From contig OY821741.1 of the NCBI GenBank assembly GCA_963682055.1, positions 19,459,211 through 19,523,210 on the forward strand: a stretch of 64,000 nucleotides of DNA. Direction: 5' to 3'. The position numbers were made by a program, and so were the translations under genes. Shown one piece after another: positions 11,201-19,826 of the stretch. The first letter of the stretch is position 1, and the number at the start of each line of letters is the position of its first letter. The notes beneath the pieces were generated by a model that saw only the letters and a list, made by a program, of their open reading frames with translations, searched no databases and was not told the DNA's origin. The stretch comes from Primula veris. Lineage: Eukaryota; Streptophyta; Magnoliopsida; Ericales; Primulaceae.

Positions 11201-13200
11201 CATGAGCTATTACCAGATAACACTGGTTTTCTTGAATATTTTATAACTCAACAAGGTACGACAGGACCTACATGAGTATAACGTCTCATATTTGACAAAT
11301 CAATTTGGCTTTACCAAAGATTTCGATTTTGGAGCGACAGGTCCAGAATCGTTGTCACTGAGTGCTCTTTTAAGCAAGTAGTTGGTGAAATTATATGGTA
11401 CACTATTACCCACTATTTCCAAAAAAACAACTACACCACAAGTATTGCCTAAAATTTCATAATTTAAAGTTTGGTCACATTTTTCAAAGGAATTTGCACA
11501 AAACACTTTAAATTATTTCGAGAAATTTCGTAAACAGGCAAACCATAATCCAAAAGTATGGTCCAAATGGAAAAATAATAATCCAAATGGAAAACATAAT
11601 CCAGATGAGCGAAAAAATGGCTCAATGATTTATCAAAATCTATAAAGAAATGTATCAAACTCATTTGAGCCACAAAATCGGGGGTCTTAAGAGTTTCCTT
11701 TCAATTAGCTTTAACCACATTAGCATCGGTTTTTTCACCTTTGTAATAGTTTTGAACTATTTAAGGAGTAACCGTTCATGACCTTTGTCTTTATAGCATA
11801 GAGTTGCCTCATTGAGCATTATCTCTTGCTTTGTGACAACGGGTCATATTGTTCCTTTCAATTACTGTTTTGGAGCCACATGTTTTCGATTTTGACGATT
11901 GTCTAAATTCTCGTTTGGCTAGGCGATTCATCGAGATCACGACAGTTCGAGACAAATAACACTTGTCTCGGTTCTCGATTCATGAAAAAAAATGTACACG
12001 AAGAGCATTAATATCAGGCAAACAATTCGCCATTGACCCAATAGGATTAAAATTACTCACCGGGGCAATTTTCTTATCCAATAACAGATGGGCGATAAAG
12101 GAACATGGTGAATATAAATTCACGATACTGCTTATGGAATACAATTTCCAAGTTAGTATTTTGGTGAAGGATTTCTCCAATATGTCAATTTCAGACATTT
12201 GTTCACCATAGACGTCATCACGTCTCAAATGTGGTGGCCGAATAAAATTAATGCCTTAGCATTCATCCTGATGGTAACAACAAACTCGTGTTTTACTCAT
12301 CAAAGATGGCATCCAAAAAAAATAAAATTGGGCATCATATTTTCACACATCAGGGTGATTAACATGTGGTGACGGAATAAGATCAACGTCTAAACAGTCA
12401 TTTCGCAAGTATGTTTTGCGATTTTTCTCATCATAGATGGCATCCAACATGTGTTGGGAGTTCTGGATTATTTTTCATATAAAACGACTGGTTTATATGT
12501 TTATGGTTTGCACAAGCACAAACGTTTTTTCGAAACGACAGGTTCGAAAACATTAGTTTTGCTTCTCATGTGAATCGGTTCTCATTGATCAAAGGATGGG
12601 TCGATACTGAAACACCAATTCGGCGAAACATACATCACTATATAAACACACTCGGGGAAATTATTATTTAGTAAACCCTTTTCGGTAGCTCTACTTGAAA
12701 AATGACTAGGAAAGACGGTGAGGGTGGAGGGCACGAATGCCACTTAAAACCCGACCTCATTAGGATATCGACTTCCGCCTATATCTTTCCTAGACATCGT
12801 ATCCAAATAGGTGAGCCTATTTAGGGACGATTCATAATTTTTTCAACTTAAATGTGAATATATATGATTTCGCAATTCTACTATTACATATCAATAGGTT
12901 TTTATAGACAGGTTGATCATGTTAGACAGTAAAAAAAATCTATCACACATAGTTTTTTTTTCTTCAACAAATACATGCAATTTGGGTTATTTTGTTACGA
13001 TCATATATAGTTATCCATACAAGTAACAAAATCTAATACACATGAATTATATACTACGGGATATTTATCATGTTTTAGTTATTCATAAAATAATACGTGC
13101 GATCAAATATATGGAATAAATTAAGTTTTGAATTCGGTACCTTATGCACGGTATGTTGGTGAAGGTCGATATAGCAAAACCCTAAAAACCCGGATAAATC
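8230..13200 (-). pseudogene. Decayed gag-pol of copia-1
   Basis: On the minus strand several copia motifs can be picked out in the right order. FEMNDLGKTR (end of the reverse transcriptase domain) lies at about 8980-9020. SYLSTIRASLYLV followed by CARTNISYAVNSIAR corresponds to the CTRPDI block and lies at about 8650-8780. QTSYVFAIRNKAISWR and a following SRECIWLRS-like patch (RNase H) lie at about 8370-8500. They are separated by stops and frame changes. Upstream (9000-13200) the integrase and gag parts are too diverged to delimit by eye. The 108-codon plus-strand frame at 8359-8685 is an antisense shadow of this region. Confidence 0.75.
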
Positions 13201-13297
13201 TCAAGATTTATAAATACCCAATATCCGTGCGTTTACCAAAAATCTCCAATATCCGTGAGCGCATATCCTATTCTCCGCGAGCAAAGTGCCGATAATG

Positions 13298-13530
13298 TGT
13301 TGTGTGACATATTAGCTCGTTATAGATATATATAGAGATATGTATAGATATAGAGAGAGGTATGAGAGACAACAGACAAAGTGTTTATTCATTAATATGA
13401 GTGTACAGAGAGATACATCAAGAGACCCCTGACCCTCTTTATATAATAGAGGGTAGGGTTACATATGCTAGGAAAGCCCAAGATAGGCCCAATAGAGTAA
13501 GGGCCAAGATGGCCAATAATATCCTACAAC
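13298..13530 (-). repeat. 5' LTR of copia-1
   Basis: 233 bp, the upstream LTR in the sense direction. It holds a TATA-box-like TATATAAAG on the minus strand (13437-13445), upstream of a long pyrimidine-rich leader. It ends at the sense strand ...CACACAACA and is followed by interior sequence without a clear primer-binding site. Confidence 0.9.
13437..13445 (-). promoter_or_regulatory. TATA box in copia-1 5' LTR
   Basis: The sense strand reads TATATAAAG, a good plant TATA box, in the middle of the LTR. A similar site in the other LTR is slightly mutated. Confidence 0.55.
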
Positions 13531-14604
13531 AATATTATTAATATAAGTCAACCCAATTATTTTGAGCCTGCTAAATTTTACCCAAATTTTTCAAAAATAC
13601 CCTCACTCTAATATTGTAATTACTCTTAAATACCATCACTCAAATCAAATACATAAATAACTTAAAAAAATGTTATTTTCCACACATTTATATTCCAAAC
13701 AAAATGGTTGTGTATTTTTTATAAGAGTAAAACATTATTTTACTCTTTATATACGATTGTTAATTAATTATATTTATTCATTTGATATTTAATTTTTTAA
13801 AAAAAAATTAAGTTTATTTATCGGGATCATATCTATGTCACTACGTATCGCACACGGAACGCGTGGGCAACGATTGCTTAGTATATATATATATACTAAT
13901 GCACGATGCCCATACGATGTGTGGTTTAACGCGTGATTTGATTTAGTGAATCATTTATACAATATAAAAAGTAAAACCATAAGGACACTACTGAAAATTT
14001 AAAACAGAATAGAAACACAAATGCATACAATAAATAATAAGCGTGGGGTGATTGTGAGAAAAAGAAGAGGAGAGATGTTGCGTGCGCGGTCCTTGATTTA
14101 AAGATTATAGGGATAAAAGGACGAAAAAGTGGGGTGTGAAATTTTGATTTGAAGAATAGAATACGTAGGTCAGTAGTTGTGAGATGACAGTTAAATAATT
14201 AGAATTTAATTTTTTTTTTCTACTCTTCCACGGTAGTTATTCTTTTAATTTTGTAATTTATGTAATTAGAGAGGTTTTTTGTAATTATTTGTTTCAATGC
14301 TTCATAAGAGTTCTTCACATAAACTAACAGTATATATATGTGTGTGGGTGTGCATGTTGTTATTTTAAAATATTGTTTCCCTTTCTTCTTTAAAATTGAT
14401 AATTATATATACTTTCATTAAATAGCCCTTAAGTTAGTTTTCTATTATGTTTTCTATTTCTTTTAGATAAAATTGACCAAGATACAGAGATATATCATGT
14501 CATTCATATAGTATCGTTAAAGATAAATTAACAAAACATAATATTTTTGAAACTAAATTAACAAAAACATACCCAAAAATTTCTAATTAACAAAAACATA
14601 TCAA

Positions 14605-14860
14605 AAAGTTCATACCCTAATTTGTATATTCATACCCTTATTTCAAAAGTTCATACACTTATTTCAAAAGTTTATACTCTGATTTGTATATTTTTATACC
14701 CTTATTTCAAAAGTTCATACCCTAATTCATAAATTTCATACCCCAATTTACAAAATTCATATACTTATTTACATAATTCATATCCATAATTTTTAATTCC
14801 ATACACTCAATTCACGGAGTTCATACACTTATTTTTTAAGCTTATACATTAGTTAACAGA
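14605..14860. repeat. Minisatellite, about 21-bp unit
   Basis: Degenerate tandem copies of a unit like TTCATACCCTTATTTCAAAAG run for about twelve units. The unit drifts toward CATACCCCAATTTACAAAAT further along. No coding role is visible. Confidence 0.75.
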
Positions 14861-15029
14861 TCCAGCCCTTTTCCGTTTTCGATCTCGAACTATCATGTCG
14901 TCGCCGTGGGGCTCTCTTTCGACGACCGCATATCCGTCGGCATCAACCTCGAATTTTCGATCTCGCTTTATACGTTTGTCACCCACTTCGACGGATGTCT
15001 CCGTGCCAATCTCAATTGAAAAGAGAGGC

Positions 15030-15195
15030 TAGAGAGAGAGAGGGGAGGAGGAAAGAAAGATCGGAAAGAGAGAGTGAGGAGGAGAGAAAGATCGGAAAGA
15101 GAGATGAAGGAGGAGAGATTGGAGAGAGGGAGGAGAAGAGAGAGATCGGAGAGAGAAATGATGAGGAGAGAGAGAAAAGAGATAGAGAGGGATAA
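15030..15195. repeat. GA-rich purine tract
   Basis: A long run of AGAGAG and GAGGAGAGA-type units, purine on the plus strand. It is open in one frame for 66 codons, but that frame is only R, E, K and G residues and is not a gene. Confidence 0.85.
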
Positions 15196-15778
15196 ATGAG
15201 TTTTTTTTTCCTGTTTTTTTATTAATTATTAATTGAATGTATATTTTTTATAATTTAACTTTTGAGTGTATGTTTTTGTTAATATAATAGCTGTATGGTA
15301 TGTTTATGTTAATTTCCCATATTGTTAATTCTAAAAAAATGTGGTTTTGTATCATATATATATTTTTTTCTGACCTTGTTATTACCCTCAACGCATACAG
15401 TCAAGGCCGGTTCTGAGTTTTATTAGTCATGTGCGAAATTAAAATTATAGTCCATGATAAAAGGTTTACTTATAATTTGTTTACTTTATAACCTATTGAA
15501 ATTTTTACGAATAAGAAAAAAAAAATAACATTTGAAAACTAAAACTTTTAAGATACACAAATATATTTGTTAATAACTTCTATAACTTTCAAGTAATGGT
15601 TAAAACGGTTTTAAAAATTATCGATTTATCATTTTTTAATTTTGTTAGATCTAACATTTGCTAGTTTTAAAACTCTTAATAATAAAAAAAATATAAAATG
15701 ATAAAACAAGGGATTGAATCTAAGACCTATCATTAAAACCTTAAAACATTCACATTCTATCAAATTGGACAACTTATC

Positions 15779-16291
15779 TGATAAAGCATAGACTTTGATC
15801 GTTTAAGTCGTGCTTTTCAACAATGATTATTCAAGCAGTTAAAGATAATAAAATAGACGAACATATATCCTTTATTGATTACTAAATAGTTATTGATTAT
15901 AGATCACTTTGTTTACAATTGACTTCATGTACTTCTATACTTTCTAGAGAGATAACCTCTGAAAAGTCTCTGTACTAATCTGCATTTTGTCTATTGGAAA
16001 TCAGATGGCTATTGTAATGCTATTTGACTTTATTTATAGTAGTACATGCACCGTATGATGTTGACATGTGGCACTTTACATATGCTGATTATAGACTTTT
16101 AGTTTAGTGGGCATCTATCATTTAGGATTAATCCAGTGGGTTAATGACTCTCTTCTTTTACAAAGAAAAAGACCATTATAAACTTATCATGTAACTATTA
16201 CATGTCTTTGATGCGTTGGGTACTCACTTTATTATACGGGTCGGATCAATACTGAATACATCTTAGCTGGTATTCTTTTTATGTCGTATCA
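15779..16291 (-). repeat. 3' LTR of Tat gypsy element
   Basis: 513 bp, clearly homologous to 31297-31779 but with several indels and many substitutions. The shared blocks include CTTTGATGCGTTGGGTAC and GTTGACATGTGGCACTTTAC. The divergence implies an old insertion. Confidence 0.92.
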
Positions 16292-16312
16292 AGTGCTCCC
16301 TAACTTTCTCGT
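16292..16312 (-). promoter_or_regulatory. Polypurine tract of Tat element
   Basis: The minus strand reads GAGAAAGTTAGGGAGCACT directly before the LTR start TGATACGAC. It is the expected plus-strand primer site. Confidence 0.65.
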
Positions 16313-16648
16313 TGTGGTCTCCATGACGAGAGAGTAACTCTATTCGGCTTTCATAGGTTTTTCCTCGATATTGGATTTCAAAATCTTTTCTCGATAGATG
16401 AGTTTTCTGTTGATTTATGGCAAGTTTCGCTAGACTAGCTACGTTGTCAGTTTACCTGGTTCTCCCCCTCTTTTTTCTTTATTATTATTATTGATTATCT
16501 TGGTAAATTCAATCATCCTTTTACTTACTGATAAATTCTTGGAATCCTCATTTATCTGTTTATTAAAAACTCAACTCCTTGTCAGTTTCTCACTCTTCTT
16601 CATATTCTCTTTACATTTCTAGTATTTTTTTGATTCGTATTACCAAAA

Positions 16649-16924
16649 ATGGCCCATAAAAATGAGTCTAGTGGGAATAATTTGCGTGAGAATCATGCTC
16701 ACCTAGAAAGCGTGGCCAGGAAGGTTCCTGACCTGGAGAGGAGGGTGGCTTTCCTAGAGGCTGCCTACTAGACTAGCCGGGCGACTAGCCGAGCCCTGAG
16801 GTTTAAATCATCTCATTACAGTCATAAGGAATCTAAAAGGGTTTATAAGCGTGCCATGAAGGAGATATACGCTCGGTTGAAGAGAGGGCGGGATAATGAC
16901 GACGCAGACGCTTCCAATTTTTAA
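16649..16924 (+). pseudogene. Antisense small ORF a (coiled-coil-like), one internal stop
   Basis: ATG at 16649 opens a frame of 91 codons to TAA at 16922-16924, broken only by a TAG at codon 41. The N-terminal half has a heptad-like run (LESVARKVPDLERRVAFLEAAY) and the C-terminal half is basic (KESKRVYKRAMKEIYARLKR). It is the first of a row of small plus-strand frames, opposite to gag-pol of the host element. Base composition is richer in GC than the flanks, which supports former coding. I do not recognise a family; the coiled-coil call is by eye. Confidence 0.5.
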
Positions 16925-17269
16925 ATTACCTGTTGTAATCTTATTCCCTTTATTTTGTAATAAGGACTCTCATATGTAATGGCTTTTTAATTTGAATATT
17001 TTCTTTAATATTTTTCCATTTGTCTCTAATTTTCCAAATATTATGCCATTTTTTGTGTTGTCCTTTCGCATTCTTTATTTATGCCACATGTCTCTGATGA
17101 TAAAATATGTTTTATCACCCATACGCCTGTAGTTATTTGAATTTCAAAAAAACTCTTGTTTTATTTTCCCTAAGCACTGTCTTTTGGGTTTGTTTAGACG
17201 ATTGTACTTCCCCAATTGACACGTATCCATATGGCAACCTCCGCATGCGTTCATACTTATCTGTATCCT

Positions 17270-17277
17270 TATACAAG
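17270..17277 (+). promoter_or_regulatory. TATA-like box upstream of antisense ORF b
   Basis: TATACAAG lies 113 bp before the ATG at 17383. The sequence between is pyrimidine-rich and includes a C run. The placement is similar to the boxes before ORFs c and d. Confidence 0.35.
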
Positions 17278-17382
17278 TGCCCTTAGAAATATACTTTCTC
17301 TTCATTGATTTCTTTAGTAATCCCCCCCCCCCCCTTGTTATTTATCTCTTCTATCTACATACTTCCATAATACCTTCAAACA

Positions 17383-17691
17383 ATGTCTTCTTCTTCCAAG
17401 AGCGCGATGGCCCTACAGGTGGAAACATACGATGCTTCCTTTCAGAATGTCAAACGCTTACTCTTCGAAGAGGAGGGTGAGTTAAAAGTGATGCGGTATT
17501 ACCATAGTGAGATGTTAAGGGTGTTGACCTGGCCGAGGTCGGAATTGGAGTGGATCAGGCAAGCACGTCTGGCCCTGGTCGATGAGAACGAGGTCCTTCA
17601 TGGGAGGGTCAATGCTATGAGGAGTGGGTTGGGCACAGAGGATGTTGGTGGGAAATCTCATGGGCCCAGTTCTTCATCTCGCCCGTTTTAG
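17383..17691 (+). CDS. Antisense small ORF b, 102 aa, unknown function
   Basis: An uninterrupted frame begins MSSSSKSAMALQVETYDASF, followed by a predicted helical middle rich in E, L and R (about residues 25-80) and a Ser-Gly-rich tail ending SSSSRPF. The start context (ACAATGTC) is acceptable for plants. It is followed by an AT-rich tail with AATAATAAA at about 17750, a possible polyadenylation signal. It lies in the long 3' region of the Tat element, on the strand opposite gag-pol, between ORFs a and c. I do not recognise a domain. It could be an element-encoded accessory protein or a captured gene. Confidence 0.5.
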   Translation: MSSSSKSAMALQVETYDASFQNVKRLLFEEEGELKVMRYYHSEMLRVLTWPRSELEWIRQARLALVDENEVLHGRVNAMRSGLGTEDVGGKSHGPSSSSRPF

Positions 17692-17940
17692 TTTTTCCTT
17701 TTTCTTTTTGAATGATGTAACATTTTCTGTAATCTTTCTTATGTCAATGGAATAATAAATTTATCTTTTTGTTTTGTTATATTCGCTATTGTCTTCTCTT
17801 TGACTTTATGGCTTTAGTGTTTGAATTTTTTCCTTGATCTCCGATCCACTTGTGTTTGTACTGATACTGTATTCAAAGTTGGGTCGTACAACTGTTTGTG
17901 TCTCAACATAATTTTTAGTTACTTTTTGCTTTTCATGTCC

Positions 17941-17948
17941 TATAAATA
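17941..17948 (+). promoter_or_regulatory. TATA box upstream of antisense ORF c
   Basis: TATAAATA lies 105 bp before the ATG at 18046 and is followed by a CT-rich leader typical of plant 5' untranslated regions. It suggests the antisense ORF has its own promoter. Confidence 0.5.
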
Positions 17949-18045
17949 CTCAGCTTTGATTTACCATTTCTCATCTCTCTCTTCATTGCATACTCTTCTC
18001 TTCTTGTGCGAAAAGACCCACTTAGAGGTAATTGCTTATTAATAG

Positions 18046-18345
18046 ATGGTTTCTCCACGAATGGGGCTTCATGCTTGGGTAAGGGAATTCGATGAGTGGC
18101 TAAATCTAACTCGCCAATATTTGCTCGCCGCAGAGAGGGAGTTCATAGCTCTGACACTTAGACATTCGGTCTCCTCGATAGATACTCTCTGGCTGACCAA
18201 GAAAGTTGAATGTGATACTTTAGCTCATCGGTTAGATGAGCTACTACTCGAGAGAGATCAACAAATGGATCTTTGGTATGAGACGGAGGGAATATGGGAT
18301 CATGCCCATGAGGAGTTTGATCGGGGTCGGTTAACGACGCTCTAA
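18046..18345 (+). CDS. Antisense small ORF c, 99 aa, coiled-coil-like
   Basis: An uninterrupted frame begins MVSPRMGLHAWVREFDEWL. From about residue 10 to 90 it is strongly helical in character, rich in L, E, D and R, with heptad-like spacing (TLAHRLDELLLERDQQMDLW). It ends GRLTTL and TAA. A TATAAATA box and a CT-rich leader precede it. Size and style match ORFs a, b and d, so these may be diverged copies of one ancestral module, although I cannot show sequence identity by eye. No known domain is recognised. Confidence 0.5.
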   Translation: MVSPRMGLHAWVREFDEWLNLTRQYLLAAEREFIALTLRHSVSSIDTLWLTKKVECDTLAHRLDELLLERDQQMDLWYETEGIWDHAHEEFDRGRLTTL

Positions 18346-18639
18346 CTGATGAAAATGCATCCTACAGAACTCGGTTTATCGGAAGTAGGACTTCTAGTCA
18401 TCAATGATCTTGCTCCCATGTTGGGGGCTCGACTCTCCCCTCCAATCATCCCAGACTAGTTTTTAGGTCGTTTTGCTTTTATTATTTATTTATTTATTTG
18501 TATCTTGTTTGTTATGATTAATGGCATCCTTCATGTTCTTATTTACTTTTCAAAGAGGTACACGTGTACTGCTTTTATTCATGTTTTGTTTTGAATTTGG
18601 ACCGTTGTGTTGTTTAGTTTCTTATGCCCTTTGATTTTC

Positions 18640-18647
18640 TATAAATG
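18640..18647 (+). promoter_or_regulatory. TATA box upstream of antisense ORF d
   Basis: TATAAATG lies about 94 bp before the first codon of the ORF d frame at 18734, again followed by a CT-rich leader. Confidence 0.45.
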
Positions 18648-18733
18648 CTCCCTCCTGCTGTATTTCTTTTACTTTTAAAATAATCCTCTTTCTACTCTTA
18701 TTATTTCCTTTCTTCTTCCAATCTTATTGTGAG

Positions 18734-19201
18734 GTGACCCCACTTACTAGATCTGCTGCCAAAGCAAAATCTTCTTTTGAACGTGAACCCTCTTTTAGAT
18801 TACCCATTCGAGATCCTTCTGATGGTGAGGAGATAGACATCAAAATATTAAAGGTGAAACTTTGATGTTCTCAGACCGAGTGCATGGCGTTGAAAAAATA
18901 TTTTGATGAAGAGAAGAGGGATATTTATGAGGATGAGAAGAAGTGTCGGTATCTTTCTTGTGTCATGGCGCAAGCGGGGGGAGGTATTTCTCGTCTACTG
19001 AGTGAAAATGAACTTCTTAAAGAGTTGTTGGCTAAGAGAAATGCGGGGGGGGGGGGGGTAGGTCTAATGTTTCCAAATTATGGGGAGGGTTTTGTAATTT
19101 CTTTTGTTATTTCCCAATGCATGAATAACATAACTGCTTCTTTCTTTATTTATCGTTTATTATTCTTCCGTTACTTTTCTTTTTATTTCGTGTTCTTTTA
19201 G
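18734..19201 (+). pseudogene. Antisense small ORF d, broken
   Basis: The frame opens at GTG 18734 (the original ATG seems lost) with TPLTRSAAKAKSSFE, reads to a TGA at 18863-18865, and continues in the same frame as MALKKYFDEEKRDIYEDEKK and further helical sequence. It includes LLSENELLKELLAKR, a leucine-zipper-like run. A poly-G run (19046-19057) then disrupts the end. It is coiled-coil in style like ORFs a to c, preceded by a TATA box and pyrimidine leader. Confidence 0.4.
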
Positions 19202-19826
19202 ATGTAATAAGTATGCTGATGTCGAGCGTTGTAACCTTTGAATGTTGAATGAGATGAATTTTGCCTCTTCTTGATATTGTTTTGATTATTGCCTTTTATC
19301 CTCGGTTCAAGTGTCTGTTGCTAAACTCGAGTCACCGGGGGTATCCCCCCATAGACCGTTGCTAAAGGCATTGCTAGTTTCGTAGTTATCCCAGTGATGG
19401 TCTATGACTGACTTTATTCGGTGACCACTGTTGTCGGTAGATTATTGCTCGTCCTTTTTTGATTTGTCATTGATGACGTAAGTACCCACGCTCTCTGAAG
19501 TGGGGTCTACTGGTAGTTTATTTCGTTTCTAGGATGTGACCTTCATGGGGTAGCGGGGTGTGCCCTTCCACGTGGCATAATCCTGAGCGTTGATTTTTAA
19601 AATATGCGGAATTTGCTGACTTTGTTTTTTGGGGAAAAACGATAACCTCTGTCATACGAAAGGACGGTTATCTTTTTTTATTCTCTTCCTTTCCTTTTTA
19701 TTCTTTTACTATCCATTATTTTCTTTTCCCACTATCTCCTTTCTGCTTCTCTCTCTAGGGTTTCTTTTTCTCTCTTTATCTTTTCGCCGCTAACGTATCT
19801 TGTTCTTTCTTCTTTCAGCAATCAGA

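Larger units (their letters stand above)
7331..13530 (-). mobile_element. Ty1/copia LTR retrotransposon (copia-1), degenerate
   Basis: This is a 6200-bp element bounded by two LTRs (7331-7567 and 13298-13530) that start TGTTGTGTGACATATTAGCT and end ATCCTACAACA on the plus strand. It has a perfect 5-bp target-site duplication ATATT (7326-7330 and 13531-13535). A polypurine tract (AAATGGGGAG on the minus strand) abuts the left LTR, so the element reads on the minus strand with its 5' LTR on the right. Remnants of copia reverse transcriptase and RNase H are recognisable on the minus strand but broken by many stops and frameshifts. No canonical tRNA-iMet site follows the 5' LTR; the sense strand there reads CATTATCGGCACTTTGC. 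This is an old, inactive copy. Confidence 0.92.
13531..15778. other. AT-rich spacer with Helitron-like ends and simple repeats
   Basis: No gene is supported. The stretch holds two Helitron-3'-end-like sequences facing each other around a TA run (13839-13925), a 21-bp minisatellite (about 14605-14860), a GC-richer patch (14870-15035), a GA-rich purine run (15030-15195), and a hAT-like terminus CAAGGCCGGTTCTGAG at 15412. The final TTATC (15774-15778) is the target flank of the gypsy element. Confidence 0.5.

Noticed and set aside
13260..13297. Self-complementary priming site in copia-1
   Set aside because: The sense sequence after its 5' LTR (CATTATCGGCACTTTGC) has no complement in the LTR, so the self-pairing idea does not extend to this element.
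14995..15195. 66-codon frame rich in R, E and K
   Set aside because: It is a translation of a GA-rich purine repeat with no other support.
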